Below, one piece after another: positions 31,072 through 39,306 of a stretch of 64,000 bases of DNA (position 1 is the stretch's first letter; the number at the start of each line of letters is the position of its first letter). This DNA is from Pseudomonadota bacterium (lineage in GTDB: Bacteria; Pseudomonadota; Alphaproteobacteria; Acetobacterales; Acetobacteraceae), in assembly GCA_021826225.1 (NCBI GenBank), contig JAKBAV010000006.1, forward strand, positions 16,719-80,718, written 5' to 3'. Made by a program: the position numbers and the translations under genes. The notes below the pieces were generated by a model. It made no database searches, had not been told where the DNA came from, and worked only from the letters and a program-made list of their open reading frames with translations.

Positions 31072-31418
31072 GGGATGACATAGGGTATAAAGTTCTCACG
31101 GCGGCGCAGTTCGCGGCGTTGCAAGCGGGGAGCTTCACCGGGGCGCCGATCGATGAGGCGGATGGCTATATCCATCTTTCCACCGCGGCACAGCTCACCG
31201 AGACCGTGCTGAAGCATTTCGCCGGGCAAAACGGGCTCATCATCGCGGCGGTCGGCCTTGCGGCGCTGGGCGATGCGCTGCGCTGGGAGGTTTCGCGCGG
31301 CGGGCAGATGTTTCCGCATCTGTACGGCCGGCTGACCATGGCGGCGGTACGGGCACATGGCGAGCTGTGCTGGAATGACGGCGCGGTGGTGCTGCCAGGG
31401 GATAGTGGAGACGTCTAG
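31068..31418 (+). CDS. DUF952 domain-containing protein
   Basis: This 116-aa protein contains ADGYIHLSTAAQLTETVLKHFAG and LRWEVSRGGQMFPHLYGRL, which match the DUF952 family (YIHLS and FPHLYG motifs). The family is structurally related to glutathione-S-transferase-like or ADP-ribosyltransferase-like folds according to some annotations, but its role is unknown. The GTG start overlaps the upstream TGA. An AT-rich stretch follows its stop. Confidence 0.82.
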   Translation: MRDDIGYKVLTAAQFAALQAGSFTGAPIDEADGYIHLSTAAQLTETVLKHFAGQNGLIIAAVGLAALGDALRWEVSRGGQMFPHLYGRLTMAAVRAHGELCWNDGAVVLPGDSGDV

Positions 31419-31532
31419 TATTTTTTAGAATATTTGTTATTTGTAAATAATCTTAATAAAAAACCTTAACAAAAGTGTAAAATTTCGTCGCGTTAGCTGG
31501 CGTCGTAATGTAACATTGTGTATCATGTGCAA
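31419..31532. other. AT-rich leader before the sulfotransferase-like gene
   Basis: About 110 bases very rich in A and T (for example TAGTATTTTTTAGAATATTTG and AATCTTAATAAAAAACC) contrast with the GC-rich flanks. No ORF is present. It probably holds the promoter of the next gene, but I could not single out convincing -35/-10 boxes. Confidence 0.4.
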
Positions 31533-32561
31533 ATGAGAAGCGTTGGCATTTTTGGCGGTCTGTTTTTGCATACCAACTGGCGAAGTTCCGGCACATGGCT
31601 GTGGCAGCAACTGCGCGAGGCGGGTCACATGGCCTTCTATGAGCCCTTGCATGAAGCGCTGCCGCGCATGAACCTGGATGAGATGCGCGGCGTCTCGCCA
31701 CTCACCTGGCAATCGCGCCATGGCACCACTCCGGCACCGTATTTCACCGAATATGAGCCGTTACTGCGGCCAAGCGGCGCGGGCGTGCAACTGGCGGAGC
31801 AGCGCTTCGCCTTCCACAATTTCTTCATGAGTGCCACAGCGCGGGATGATGCGCTTTCCGCCTATTTCGCGCTACTGGCCACGCAGGCCCATCGCCACGG
31901 TAAAATACCGGTATTCAAATGTACCCGCAGCCAGGGGCGTCTGCCCTGGTTCCGGGCGCAGTTTCCGCAAATGCGCCATATTGCGCTGATACGCCAGCCT
32001 TGGACGCAGTTCCGATCCGCCTGGAGATGCCATGCACAGGACGGCAACAAGTATTTTCTGGCAGCCCCATTCCTTGTCCTGGAATCCAATCCGGCCCATC
32101 CGGATGTTTCCGCTTTAGCGCGGCGCTTTGGGCTGCCTCTGGGCTGGGGCCGCGCTCTGCCGCTGGCGGCGCGGCTGAAAGCATGGAAACTGGCGGTGAC
32201 GCTGCTCGATGCCGGAACGCTGTACAAGGCGCATGTTTCGCTCTGGCTGCTCAATACGCTGGCGGCCTGCGGCGCGGCCGATACCGTACTCGACGGCGAT
32301 GCTCCGCCGGCGGAACTGGCCCGCGCCTGCGGAATTACCCGGGGATGGAGCGTGCGTCCGGCATTCACTCCGCCTCCCCGCTGGCCGGAGCTGACGCCAC
32401 AGGCATTACGGTTCATTCACGAATCGGCATTGCAGACGCTTGGCTCTCGCATCAATCCTGCTCTGAGGCCAAAGCTCCATGCCTGGCTCAGTGAGGCCGA
32501 GGAGGTCGCCGCCCGGGATTTATTTGCACCCGCGCCAACGAACCGGATGCTTGAAGCCTAA
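31533..32561 (+). CDS. Sulfotransferase-like protein
   Basis: The 342-aa product has a candidate PAPS 5'-phosphosulfate loop, RSSGTWLWQQL, near the N-terminus. It also has a candidate 3'-phosphate motif, HIALIRQPWTQFRSAW, near residue 150 (R...P....S pattern). This is the arrangement seen in bacterial and eukaryotic sulfotransferases. The predicted reaction would be sulfate transfer from PAPS to a sugar, lipid or peptide; the acceptor cannot be read from sequence. The ORF track uses a GTG at 31518. I prefer the ATG at 31533, though neither has a clear ribosome binding site. Neighbours give no pathway context. Confidence 0.65.
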   Translation: MRSVGIFGGLFLHTNWRSSGTWLWQQLREAGHMAFYEPLHEALPRMNLDEMRGVSPLTWQSRHGTTPAPYFTEYEPLLRPSGAGVQLAEQRFAFHNFFMSATARDDALSAYFALLATQAHRHGKIPVFKCTRSQGRLPWFRAQFPQMRHIALIRQPWTQFRSAWRCHAQDGNKYFLAAPFLVLESNPAHPDVSALARRFGLPLGWGRALPLAARLKAWKLAVTLLDAGTLYKAHVSLWLLNTLAACGAADTVLDGDAPPAELARACGITRGWSVRPAFTPPPRWPELTPQALRFIHESALQTLGSRINPALRPKLHAWLSEAEEVAARDLFAPAPTNRMLEA

Positions 32562-32626
32562 GCGGTTGCGCACCTTCTAATTATTGGCATATTCCATTAC
32601 ATCCGGGCTTTTTAACGGAATATCCG

Positions 32627-33526
32627 ATGACTCCTTTACCAACGCCGCAGCAATTGCGCTATCTCGTCACATTAGCTGAGACGGGGCATTTTTCGCGTGC
32701 CGCCTCGGCCTGCGCGGTGTCGCAATCCACGTTATCAGCCGGCATACTGGCGCTGGAGCGCCAGCTCGATGCACATATCCTCGACCGCTCAGCTTCTAAA
32801 CACGCGGTTTTCACGCCGCTCGGGCTGGAGCTTGTGGGCAAGGCTCGCCTGGCCCTGGCAGCGCTGACAGCGGTGGCCGAGGCGGCGGATTCGGCGCGCG
32901 CGCCGATGTCCGGGCCCTTGCGCCTGGGCATCATCCCCACAATGGGGCCATTTTTATTGCCGAAACTCATGCCGGCTTTGCGCGCGGGGTTTCCGGCGCT
33001 TAAATTATTTCTGCGCGAGGACCAGACGGAGCGACTGCTGGAACAGCTCGAAGACGGGCATCTCGATATACTGCTCCTGGCCGAACCCTGCGCCTGCGGC
33101 GGTGCCGAAACCTTTGCCCTCGCGCAAGATGAATTCATTGCCGCTTTACCGCCGGGGCATGTGCTGGCAGCACGCGAGCGGGTGGCGGTGGCGGACCTTG
33201 TGGCCGAGTCGTTCCTGCTGCTGGAGGATGGGCATTGCCTGCGCGACCAGGTGCTCGCGGTCTGCGGCAATATGGCCGGACGAGAGCAGCGCTTCGCGGC
33301 GACCTCGCTGCATACGCTGATCCAGATGGTCGCGGGCGGGCTGGGCGTGACGCTGCTACCGAAACTGGCGGTCGATGCCGGGCTGGCGAATGGCACGGGG
33401 GTTGAACTGCGCCGGTTGGAAGGTGCTGGCGGCTGGCGCACGCTGGCGCTGGCGTGGCGGCAAGGCAGCCCACGCGGGACGGAATACCGGGCACTGGCGC
33501 CGGTGATCATCCAGGCCTGTGGCTAG
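32627..33526 (+). CDS. oxyR: LysR-family peroxide-sensing regulator OxyR
   Basis: The 299-aa product has the LysR N-terminal winged helix (QQLRYLVTLAETGHFSRAASACAVSQSTLSAGILALE). Its substrate/redox domain carries LLLEDGHCLRDQVLAVC. The two cysteines spaced nine apart in GHCLRDQ...C correspond to the redox pair Cys199/Cys208 of E. coli OxyR, and RFAATSLHTLIQMVAGGLGVTLLP also matches. OxyR senses H2O2 by disulfide formation and activates catalase and peroxidase genes. No such target gene is adjacent. Just upstream, ATATTCC...GGAATAT forms a 7-bp inverted repeat of unknown function. Confidence 0.9.
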   Translation: MTPLPTPQQLRYLVTLAETGHFSRAASACAVSQSTLSAGILALERQLDAHILDRSASKHAVFTPLGLELVGKARLALAALTAVAEAADSARAPMSGPLRLGIIPTMGPFLLPKLMPALRAGFPALKLFLREDQTERLLEQLEDGHLDILLLAEPCACGGAETFALAQDEFIAALPPGHVLAARERVAVADLVAESFLLLEDGHCLRDQVLAVCGNMAGREQRFAATSLHTLIQMVAGGLGVTLLPKLAVDAGLANGTGVELRRLEGAGGWRTLALAWRQGSPRGTEYRALAPVIIQACG

Positions 33527-33627
33527 TGAAAAGAATTGTAAGCGCTTGTAACGTTACGAACTGACGCCTACGCCGGACGCGCGGGGAGCATCGCCATCAG
33601 GCGGCGGCGTGCCTGTTATACGGCTAC

Positions 33628-33774
33628 ATGCAGGAGGCCGCGAACGAGCCCAAATATATCACCGCCGTGGAAGCGCTGGTGTTTATTCTGGGCGATGAGT
33701 TCAAACTGGTCCCCGAGCAGCTTTCAGGCACGGCCGCCATCGAGAGGCTGGCTGACCGGCTTAAGTCGAACTAG
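33628..33774 (+). CDS. Short ORF, possible gene remnant (48 aa)
   Basis: Below the ORF-track cut-off, this frame reads MQEAANEPKYITAVEALVFILGDEFKLVPEQL... and ends DRLKSN. Codon choice looks like a genuine coding region. Reading the same frame upstream stays open (HRHQAAACLLYGY) back to a TGA at 33602-33604 minus about 40 bases, without another good start. It may be a small helical protein or the 3' end of a decayed gene next to oxyR. I do not recognise it. A large-loop inverted repeat follows its stop. Confidence 0.35.
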   Translation: MQEAANEPKYITAVEALVFILGDEFKLVPEQLSGTAAIERLADRLKSN

Positions 33775-33777
33775 GTT

Positions 33778-33818
33778 GGGGTGAAAAAGCCGAGGTAAAA
33801 AAGCCGTGTTTTCACCCC
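33778..33818. terminator. Possible terminator hairpin with large loop
   Basis: GGGGTGAAAA and TTTTCACCCC form a perfect 10-bp inverted repeat separated by about 21 bases. It lies between the 48-aa ORF and the converging 43-aa gene. The A/T-rich inner ends and unusually long loop make it only a plausible terminator. Confidence 0.45.
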
Positions 33819-33857
33819 GGCCTGGTGCCGCAATGGTTCATCGCGGCACGGGAAGAC

Positions 33858-33989
33858 TTACTTCTTGCCCTTATCCCCGGCAGCCGAGGGCTGCAGATTG
33901 GGGATTGGTGATTTGGCTTTGAGCTTTTCAGCCTCGGTCTTCTTCGGCTTCTTCGCCTCGCGGTTCGATTTCATCTGACCTTTTGCCAT
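33858..33989 (-). CDS. Conserved basic small protein (43 aa, MAKGQMKSNREAKKPKK)
   Basis: This gene is too short for the ORF track. The product begins MAKGQMKSNREAKKPKKTEA and ends AAGDKGKK, with about a dozen lysines. I recall many alphaproteobacterial genomes encoding short proteins that start MAKGQ.RSNRE.KKPKK, so it is probably real. Its role is unknown, and the composition suggests a nucleic-acid- or ribosome-associated peptide (inference). It is encoded on the strand opposite oxyR. Confidence 0.72.
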   Translation of the reverse strand: MAKGQMKSNREAKKPKKTEAEKLKAKSPIPNLQPSAAGDKGKK

Positions 33990-34402
33990 GGCGGTGTTCC
34001 ATTCGGTTATGTGGGCGGCGCCATGTTAGCACGGATTTCAGGCTGCCCCAGCGGTAAAGCCGGCGCGCCAGGGCGCTATGAACGATTTCATACGATTTTG
34101 TTCAAATCATGATTTTCGCCCGCATGGATTTTCCACCCTCACATGTATGTTCTGTCGCGGCCTGCGCCGTGGCAATGCAGATGGAGTTTGCCAGGAATTC
34201 AAATCGCCCCAAGACAGAACCGCGAATAATGGTCAGCAGAGTCCGCATTCGGCCACTTCGGTGGCCAATAGCAGCGGGGCGATGGGCGGGGGTTCGCATT
34301 CGCCGGGGAGCGTCCCATCATTGCCTGTGCCCCTCCCGCGTCACTCTTGAACCGAGGAGGCAGCGTTAAGGCGGAATTTAACGGTGAGATGGAAGCGGAT
34401 GC
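33990..34402. other. Gap without convincing gene; UUCG hairpin
   Basis: About 410 bases separate the 43-aa gene from the terminator before sdhB. Two overlapping plus-strand ORFs and one minus-strand ORF exist, but they have mixed composition and no recognisable domain. One clear structure is GGCCAC-TTCG-GTGGCC at 34251-34266, a 6-bp stem with a UUCG tetraloop, typical of stable RNA hairpins. The region could hold a small RNA or decayed coding sequence. Confidence 0.35.
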
Positions 34403-34431
34403 AAAAAAGCCCGGCAGTGCCGGGCTTTTTT
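34403..34431. terminator. Intrinsic terminator after sdhB
   Basis: AAAAAAGCCCGGCA and TGCCGGGCTTTTTT form a near-continuous 14-bp stem around a tiny loop, five bases beyond the sdhB stop. A/T tracts on both sides make it functional in either direction. On the minus strand it ends the sdhCDAB operon. Confidence 0.92.
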
Positions 34432-34435
34432 GTGA

Positions 34436-35215
34436 CTACCCTTGGCGTTCCAGCATCAGCTGTTTGATCTTGCCGATGGCTTTGGCCGGATTGAGACCTT
34501 TCGGACAGGTCTGGGTGCAGTTCATGATGGTGTGGCAGCGATACAGCTTGAAGGGATCTTCCAGCGCATCGAGCCGCTTGCCGGTGGCTTCATCGCGGGA
34601 ATCGGCGATCCAGCGATAGGCTTGAAGCAGCACGGCCGGGCCGAGATAGCGGTCCCCATTCCACCAATAGCTCGGGCAGGCCGTGGAGCAGCAGAAGCAC
34701 AGAATGCACTCCCATAGCCCGTCGATCTCGGCGCGCTCTTCCTTGCTCTGCAGGCGCTCGGCATCCGGCGGCGGCGCGGAATCGGCCTGCAGCCAGGGCT
34801 CGATGGAGCGAAGCTGGGCGTAAGGCTGGTTGAGGTCGGGCACCAGGTCCTTCACCACCGGCATATGCGGCAGCGGGGTGATTTTCACGGCGCCCTTTAC
34901 CTCGTCGATCGGTTTCAGGCAGGCCAGCGTGTTGGTGCCGTCAATATTCATCGCGCAGGAGCCGCAGATGCCCTCGCGGCAGGAGCGGCGAAAGGTCAGC
35001 GAGGCGTCGATCTCGTTCTTGATCTTGATGATCGCGTCGAGCACCATCGGGCCGCATTTATCGAGATCGACCTCGTAAGTGTCCATCACCGGGTTTTTCC
35101 CGTCATCCGGGTTCCATCGATAAACCTTGAACTCCTTGATGCGCGTGGCACCGCTGGCCTTGTAGGTCTTGCCCTCGCCGATTTTCGAATTCGCAGGAAG
35201 CGTAAATTCAGCCAT
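34436..35215 (-). CDS. sdhB: Succinate dehydrogenase iron-sulfur subunit
   Basis: SdhB carries the three Fe-S clusters passing electrons from FAD in SdhA to quinone in complex II. The 259-aa product shows the [2Fe-2S] ligands in [16 protein letters not shown]. The cysteine clusters [17 protein letters not shown] and [22 protein letters not shown] hold the [4Fe-4S] and [3Fe-4S] centres. It is the last gene of sdhCDAB on the minus strand, 15 bases after sdhA, and is followed by a strong terminator. Confidence 0.98.
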   Translation of the reverse strand: MAEFTLPANSKIGEGKTYKASGATRIKEFKVYRWNPDDGKNPVMDTYEVDLDKCGPMVLDAIIKIKNEIDASLTFRRSCREGICGSCAMNIDGTNTLACLKPIDEVKGAVKITPLPHMPVVKDLVPDLNQPYAQLRSIEPWLQADSAPPPDAERLQSKEERAEIDGLWECILCFCCSTACPSYWWNGDRYLGPAVLLQAYRWIADSRDEATGKRLDALEDPFKLYRCHTIMNCTQTCPKGLNPAKAIGKIKQLMLERQG

Positions 35216-35230
35216 GTTTCTGCTCCTTCC

Positions 35231-37042
35231 TCAGTACACGCGTTTCTTCGGCGGGAATACGGACACCTCGTTGGTGAGGGTCTGCATCTTCACCGGACGG
35301 TAGGTGAGGTCCACCTTGCCGTTCTCATCACACAAAGCGACGGTGTGCTTCATCCAGTTGGCGTCGTCGCGATCCGGGAAATCGTCATGCGCCTGGGCGC
35401 CGCGGCTTTCCGTGCGGGCTTCGGCGCCGATCATGGTGCACATCGCATTGCCCATGAGATTGTCTAGTTCCAGCGCCTCCATGAGGTCGGAATTCCAGAT
35501 CAGCGAACGGTCGGACACTTTCATATCCGCGAGGCCGCCCCAGAGTTTTTCCATCTTCGCCACACCCTCGGTGAGGGATTTGGAGTTGCGGAACACCGCG
35601 GCATGGCCCTGCATGGTCCGCTGCAGCGTATCGCGCAGTTCGGCGACCGTGGAGCCGCCCTTGGCGTGGCGTGTTTTGTCGAAACGGCCAAGCGAGGCCT
35701 CGCCGGCGCCGGCGGGCAGCGGCGCCTGGGTGGAGCCCGGCTTGATGAGCGAGGCGGCGCGGTGGGCGGCGGCGCGGCCGAATACCACGAGGTCAAGCAG
35801 CGAGTTGGTGCCAAGGCGGTTGGCGCCGTGCACGGACACGCAGGCAGCCTCGCCCACGGCCATCAGCCCGGGCACCACGGCATCCGGATTCTCAGCCGTG
35901 GGGCGCAGCACTTCGGCATGGTAGTTCGTGGGGATGCCGCCCATGTTGTAATGCACGGTCGGCAGCACGGGGATGGCTTCCTTGGTCACATCTATTCCGG
36001 CGAAGACGCGCGCGGTTTCCGAGATACCCGGCAGGCGCTCGTGCAGGATGTCAGCGCCGAGATGCTCCAGATGCAGCAGAATATGGTCCTTGTTCTTGCC
36101 GACGCCCCTGCCCTCGTTGATCTCGATGGTCATCGAGCGGGACACGACATCGCGCGAGGCCAGATCCTTGGCCGTGGGCGCGTAACGCTCCATGAAGCGC
36201 TCGCCCTCGGCATTGGTGAGGTAGCCGCCTTCGCCGCGCGCCCCCTCGGTGATGAGGCAGCCGGCGGGGAAGATGCCGGTGGGGTGGAACTGGACGAATT
36301 CCATGTCCTGCACGGGCAGGCCGGCGCGGATGACCATGCCACCACCATCGCCGGTGCAGGTATGGGCGGAGGTGCAGCTCAGATAGGCGCGGCCGTAGCC
36401 TCCTGTTGCCAGTACCACGGTCTGGGCCCGGAAGCGGTGCATGGTGCCTGTCTCTAAGTTCCAGGCCATCACGCCACGGCAGGCGCCTTCCTCATCCATG
36501 ATGAGATCGAGGGCGAAATATTCAACGAAGAACTCGACCTCATGCTTGAGGCTCTGCTGATACAGCGTGTGCAGCATGGCGTGGCCGGTGCGGTCGGCGG
36601 CGGCGCAGGCCCGCATGGCCGGCTCCTTGCCGTAATCCTTCATATGGCCGCCGAACGGGCGCTGGTAGATCTTGCCATCCTCGGTGCGCGAGAAGGGCAT
36701 GCCGTAATGTTCCAGCTCGCGGATCGCGGGCACGGCCTCGCGGCACATGTATTCGATGGCATCCTGGTCGCCCAGCCAGTCCGACCCCTTGACGGTATCG
36801 TACATGTGCCAGCGCCAATCATCCTCGCCCATATTGCCCAGGGCCGCGGAAATACCGCCCTGCGCCGCCACGGTGTGGCTGCGGGTGGGGAAAACCTTGG
36901 TCACACAGGCGGTTTTGAGACCGGCCGCACCCATGCCGAGCGTGGTGCGCAGGCCTGAGCCGCCCGCGCCGACGACGACGACATCGTAGGTATGGTCGAT
37001 GACATTATAGGCGCCGGATGAGAATTTGGGCATCGCGTTCAT
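35231..37042 (-). CDS. sdhA: Succinate dehydrogenase flavoprotein subunit
   Basis: SdhA oxidises succinate to fumarate with covalently bound FAD. The 603-aa product has the FAD-binding [17 protein letters not shown], the [17 protein letters not shown] stretch whose histidine attaches FAD, and the active-site region [21 protein letters not shown]-terminal [22 protein letters not shown] completes it. Length is normal. It lies between sdhD and sdhB in the same operon. Confidence 0.98.
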   Translation of the reverse strand: MNAMPKFSSGAYNVIDHTYDVVVVGAGGSGLRTTLGMGAAGLKTACVTKVFPTRSHTVAAQGGISAALGNMGEDDWRWHMYDTVKGSDWLGDQDAIEYMCREAVPAIRELEHYGMPFSRTEDGKIYQRPFGGHMKDYGKEPAMRACAAADRTGHAMLHTLYQQSLKHEVEFFVEYFALDLIMDEEGACRGVMAWNLETGTMHRFRAQTVVLATGGYGRAYLSCTSAHTCTGDGGGMVIRAGLPVQDMEFVQFHPTGIFPAGCLITEGARGEGGYLTNAEGERFMERYAPTAKDLASRDVVSRSMTIEINEGRGVGKNKDHILLHLEHLGADILHERLPGISETARVFAGIDVTKEAIPVLPTVHYNMGGIPTNYHAEVLRPTAENPDAVVPGLMAVGEAACVSVHGANRLGTNSLLDLVVFGRAAAHRAASLIKPGSTQAPLPAGAGEASLGRFDKTRHAKGGSTVAELRDTLQRTMQGHAAVFRNSKSLTEGVAKMEKLWGGLADMKVSDRSLIWNSDLMEALELDNLMGNAMCTMIGAEARTESRGAQAHDDFPDRDDANWMKHTVALCDENGKVDLTYRPVKMQTLTNEVSVFPPKKRVY

Positions 37043-37057
37043 GTGCGCAGGATTCCG

Positions 37058-37465
37058 TTACGAGAAAGCGAGTTTAAGGACGGAGATAAGGCAGGCCAGC
37101 GCCAACAGCGCGATGCCAGCCTTGACTACGAGCAGAACGGTGATGCGGATCACGTCGGTGCGGACATAATCCTCGATCACCACCTGCATGCCCATGTCGA
37201 GATGATAGAACAGTGCCGCGATGAGGGCTATGTACAGCACCGTGTTCCAGGGCTCGGCCATATAGGCCACCATGGCAGCGTGGTCGGCACCTTTGAGCAC
37301 CAGCACGGAGACCACGAAATACAGCACCAGCGGCAGCAGCGCCACGGAGGTTAGGCGCTCGGCCCACCAATGCGCGGATCCGGTTTTGGCGGCGCCTAAG
37401 CCACGGGCGCGGCCGAGCGAGGAGCGGCGGATGTTGATGGACGGCGCGGGGTTGTGCTTGCTCAT
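37058..37465 (-). CDS. sdhD: Succinate dehydrogenase membrane anchor subunit SdhD
   Basis: This is a small hydrophobic subunit (135 aa) with three predicted membrane helices. It contains HWWAERLTSVALLPLVLYFVV and YHLDMGMQVVIEDYVRTDVIR, typical of SdhD, with a histidine/aspartate heme-quinone region. The track start is a GTG at 37474 that overlaps the sdhC TGA. I favour the ATG at 37465 (MSKHNPAP), preceded by GGGTGA, but either is possible. Confidence 0.93.
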   Translation of the reverse strand: MSKHNPAPSINIRRSSLGRARGLGAAKTGSAHWWAERLTSVALLPLVLYFVVSVLVLKGADHAAMVAYMAEPWNTVLYIALIAALFYHLDMGMQVVIEDYVRTDVIRITVLLVVKAGIALLALACLISVLKLAFS

Positions 37466-37470
37466 GATGT

Positions 37471-37908
37471 TCACCCGACCAGGAAAGCGATGGCCCAGAA
37501 GGCCAATGTGAGAATAATGGTGACGGCAAACACCAGCATGCCGGAGCGGTGCATGGTGGGCAGCTCATATCCCTTGCCAGCATCCCAGGCCAAGTGCCTG
37601 ATACCATTGCAAAAGTGATAAAAGAGGGCCAGGGTGAAGCCGAACAGGATCAGGAGGCCGAACCATGAGCCCAGGATCGCCTGGATGACCGAGAAGGCGG
37701 ATTCACCGGATGCTGCACAGACCAGCCAGGCCGTGAAGAGGAGCGTGCCCGCGCCCAGCGCGACGCCGGTGATGCGGTGCATGATGGATGTCAGCGATGA
37801 CATCTGAAGCCGGTAGTCGAAGGGAAGCATGAACGGGGAGATGGGCCGGCGGACCAGCCTGCCCTCGGAATTGCGCCCCACCATCAGGGCTTCGCGGACA
37901 TCCTTCAT
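37471..37908 (-). CDS. sdhC: Succinate dehydrogenase cytochrome b556 subunit SdhC
   Basis: The 145-aa product has three membrane helices. It carries the family signatures RPISPFMLPFDYRLQMSSLTSIMHRITG and ALFYHFCNGIRHLAWDAGKG, the latter containing the heme b histidine. The ATG at 37908 (MKDVREALMVG) has AAAGG upstream; the track start is 30 bases earlier. It is the first gene of sdhCDAB, 45 bases after the methyltransferase stop. Confidence 0.95.
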   Translation of the reverse strand: MKDVREALMVGRNSEGRLVRRPISPFMLPFDYRLQMSSLTSIMHRITGVALGAGTLLFTAWLVCAASGESAFSVIQAILGSWFGLLILFGFTLALFYHFCNGIRHLAWDAGKGYELPTMHRSGMLVFAVTIILTLAFWAIAFLVG

Positions 37909-37953
37909 CGGAAACCTTTCAATATGCCGTTTAAGCAATTTTGTGCAGGTGCG

Positions 37954-38787
37954 TTAGTCCCTGGGCCAGGGGCCGTCAACGCTCGGCGGCGAATGGGTGG
38001 GTTTCGGTGCCAGCAGGCGCAGCAGACTGACCCGGCGGGAGGCGGAATCCTCCAGCTCCAGGCTGGTCGGGACCTCGATTTCCGCAATCCGTTCAAAGCC
38101 TTCACGCGGGGCGTAGCGGCGGCCGGGATCGGCGATGATAACCGGAATATGGGTCGCGCAGCGGGCCAGCCAGGGCAGGATATGCCGGGTCATCGGCGCC
38201 TCGTAACATACGTCGCCACAGAGAATCACATCCCAGCGGCATTCCGCCCCCACGATATCGCCAAGATAGGGCTGAATGGCGAGATGATTGGCGCGGGCGT
38301 TGAGCCGCATGGCCACCACGGCGAGCGGGTCGATCTCGGCGGCTTCCACGGAACTCGCTCCGGCGCGGGCGCAGGCAAGCGCCGCGATACCGCCGCCGGC
38401 GGCGAAATCGAGCACAGACTTGCCCCGTACAAGTTCTGGATGGGCGGCAATATAATGCGCCAGCGCCTCACCGCCCGGCCAGGCGAAGGCCCAGAAGGGC
38501 GGCGCCATGTCATGCTGTTCGAGAAAGCTTTCGGTGGCGAGCCAGAGCGGCGTCAGCTCCGTGGCGAGATGAAGCAGAAGCCCCGGTTGCAGGACCGAGG
38601 CGCTGAGCATGGTATGATCGAGGATGAAGGCTTCCGCACGGTCAGGTGGAGCGGGCGGGAGCTGGCCCAGGCGCGCGGGTTCAGGCGAGCTGGCGGAATT
38701 TCTTGGCCGTATTACCGTAAGGGTCGACCGATAGCTGATGCGTGTCGGACAGTTCGGCCAGCAGCCGCTCAACTCCCATTCTCTCAT
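37954..38787 (-). CDS. Class I SAM methyltransferase, METTL20/ETFB-lysine methyltransferase-like
   Basis: The core shows SAM motif I, VLDFAAGGGIAALACARAGA, then AAEIDPLAVVAM and WDVILCGDVCYE. The GDVCYE box and the HLATELTPLWLATE N-terminal region match the family that trimethylates a lysine on electron-transfer-flavoprotein beta. The expected family start (AFILDHT...) lies before the ATG at 38610. No ATG/GTG/TTG is in frame between it and the stop of the overlapping 82-aa gene. The coordinates use the next ATG upstream, inside that gene, so the start is uncertain. It precedes sdhC on the same strand. Confidence 0.75.
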   Translation of the reverse strand: MREWELSGCWPNCPTRISYRSTLTVIRPRNSASSPEPARLGQLPPAPPDRAEAFILDHTMLSASVLQPGLLLHLATELTPLWLATESFLEQHDMAPPFWAFAWPGGEALAHYIAAHPELVRGKSVLDFAAGGGIAALACARAGASSVEAAEIDPLAVVAMRLNARANHLAIQPYLGDIVGAECRWDVILCGDVCYEAPMTRHILPWLARCATHIPVIIADPGRRYAPREGFERIAEIEVPTSLELEDSASRRVSLLRLLAPKPTHSPPSVDGPWPRD

Positions 38788-38929
38788 TCGATACATAGGC
38801 CCATCGCGCCGCAACCGGCCATAAAACCAGGGTCGCCTGCATCAGCAGGGCGAACAGGGCGGCAACGGGATGGCCATCCGCGAAAAGAGACACGCAGGGA
38901 AATATCTTTCCCAATTTCAACGTATTCAT
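38681..38929 (-). CDS. Small single-pass membrane protein A (82 aa)
   Basis: This is an unrecognised 82-aa protein with one predicted membrane helix, HPVAALFALLMQATLVLWPVAARWA. A charged helix (RMGVERLLAELSDTH) and a basic end follow. An AGAGGA site seven bases before the ATG, plus a good promoter, support it as real. It aligns over its middle 45 residues with the 82-aa protein encoded at 39307-39555 (shared MQ..LV.WP.A.R.A and LL..L...H). Its 3' end overlaps the methyltransferase reading frame. Confidence 0.75.
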   Translation of the reverse strand: MNTLKLGKIFPCVSLFADGHPVAALFALLMQATLVLWPVAARWAYVSNERMGVERLLAELSDTHQLSVDPYGNTAKKFRQLA

Positions 38930-38953
38930 GGATATGTCCTCTACGATGAAAAT

Positions 38954-38982
38954 ATCATGTACACAGCTTAACCCGCCGTCAA
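38954..38982 (-). promoter_or_regulatory. Sigma-70-type promoter for small membrane protein A
   Basis: On the minus strand TTGACG (38977-38982), a 17-base spacer and CATGAT (38954-38959) form a good -35/-10 pair. The predicted start site leaves a leader of about 18 bases containing the AGAGGA site. Confidence 0.6.
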
Positions 38983-39306
38983 GGAATATTGTCGAATAAA
39001 TTTATCGTGAAGAATCATGTGTTTCCAGGCCGAAACCCAAAAAAACGCACCGGAAAGGCCACGCGTCTCATAATCTGGACGGATTATCGCCTGTTTCACG
39101 TCCTCGTGACATTAAGTTTTATAAACAGACAATTGAAATTAAATGATAAACCACAATCAAAAATTCACGAAGCCCGGACGCCAAACAGACGCAGCAGAAA
39201 TGTCACTAATTCAAATGAAATCAAGGATATGAAAAAGTAAGGAAAAAATTTTCATCGAAAGCAGAGCCAGGACAGGTGAAAAAGCGGCTTGAAGGCATCG
39301 CCGGCC
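38983..39306. other. AT-rich intergenic segment between the two small membrane protein genes
   Basis: This stretch is strikingly AT-rich; one 60-base line, 39121-39180, is about 33% GC against more than 60% around it. A plus-strand 83-aa frame (38989-39240) starts with TTG and has a random-looking, Asn/Lys-rich translation, so I do not call it. No repeat ends or transposase remnants are visible. Confidence 0.4.

Noticed and set aside
34078-34369. Overlapping 90-aa and 86-aa plus-strand ORFs before sdhB
   Set aside because: Mixed composition, no Shine-Dalgarno site, no motif; treated as an unassigned gap.
38989-39240. 83-aa plus-strand ORF in the AT-rich segment
   Set aside because: TTG start, no ribosome binding site, random-looking Lys/Asn-rich sequence explained by low GC.
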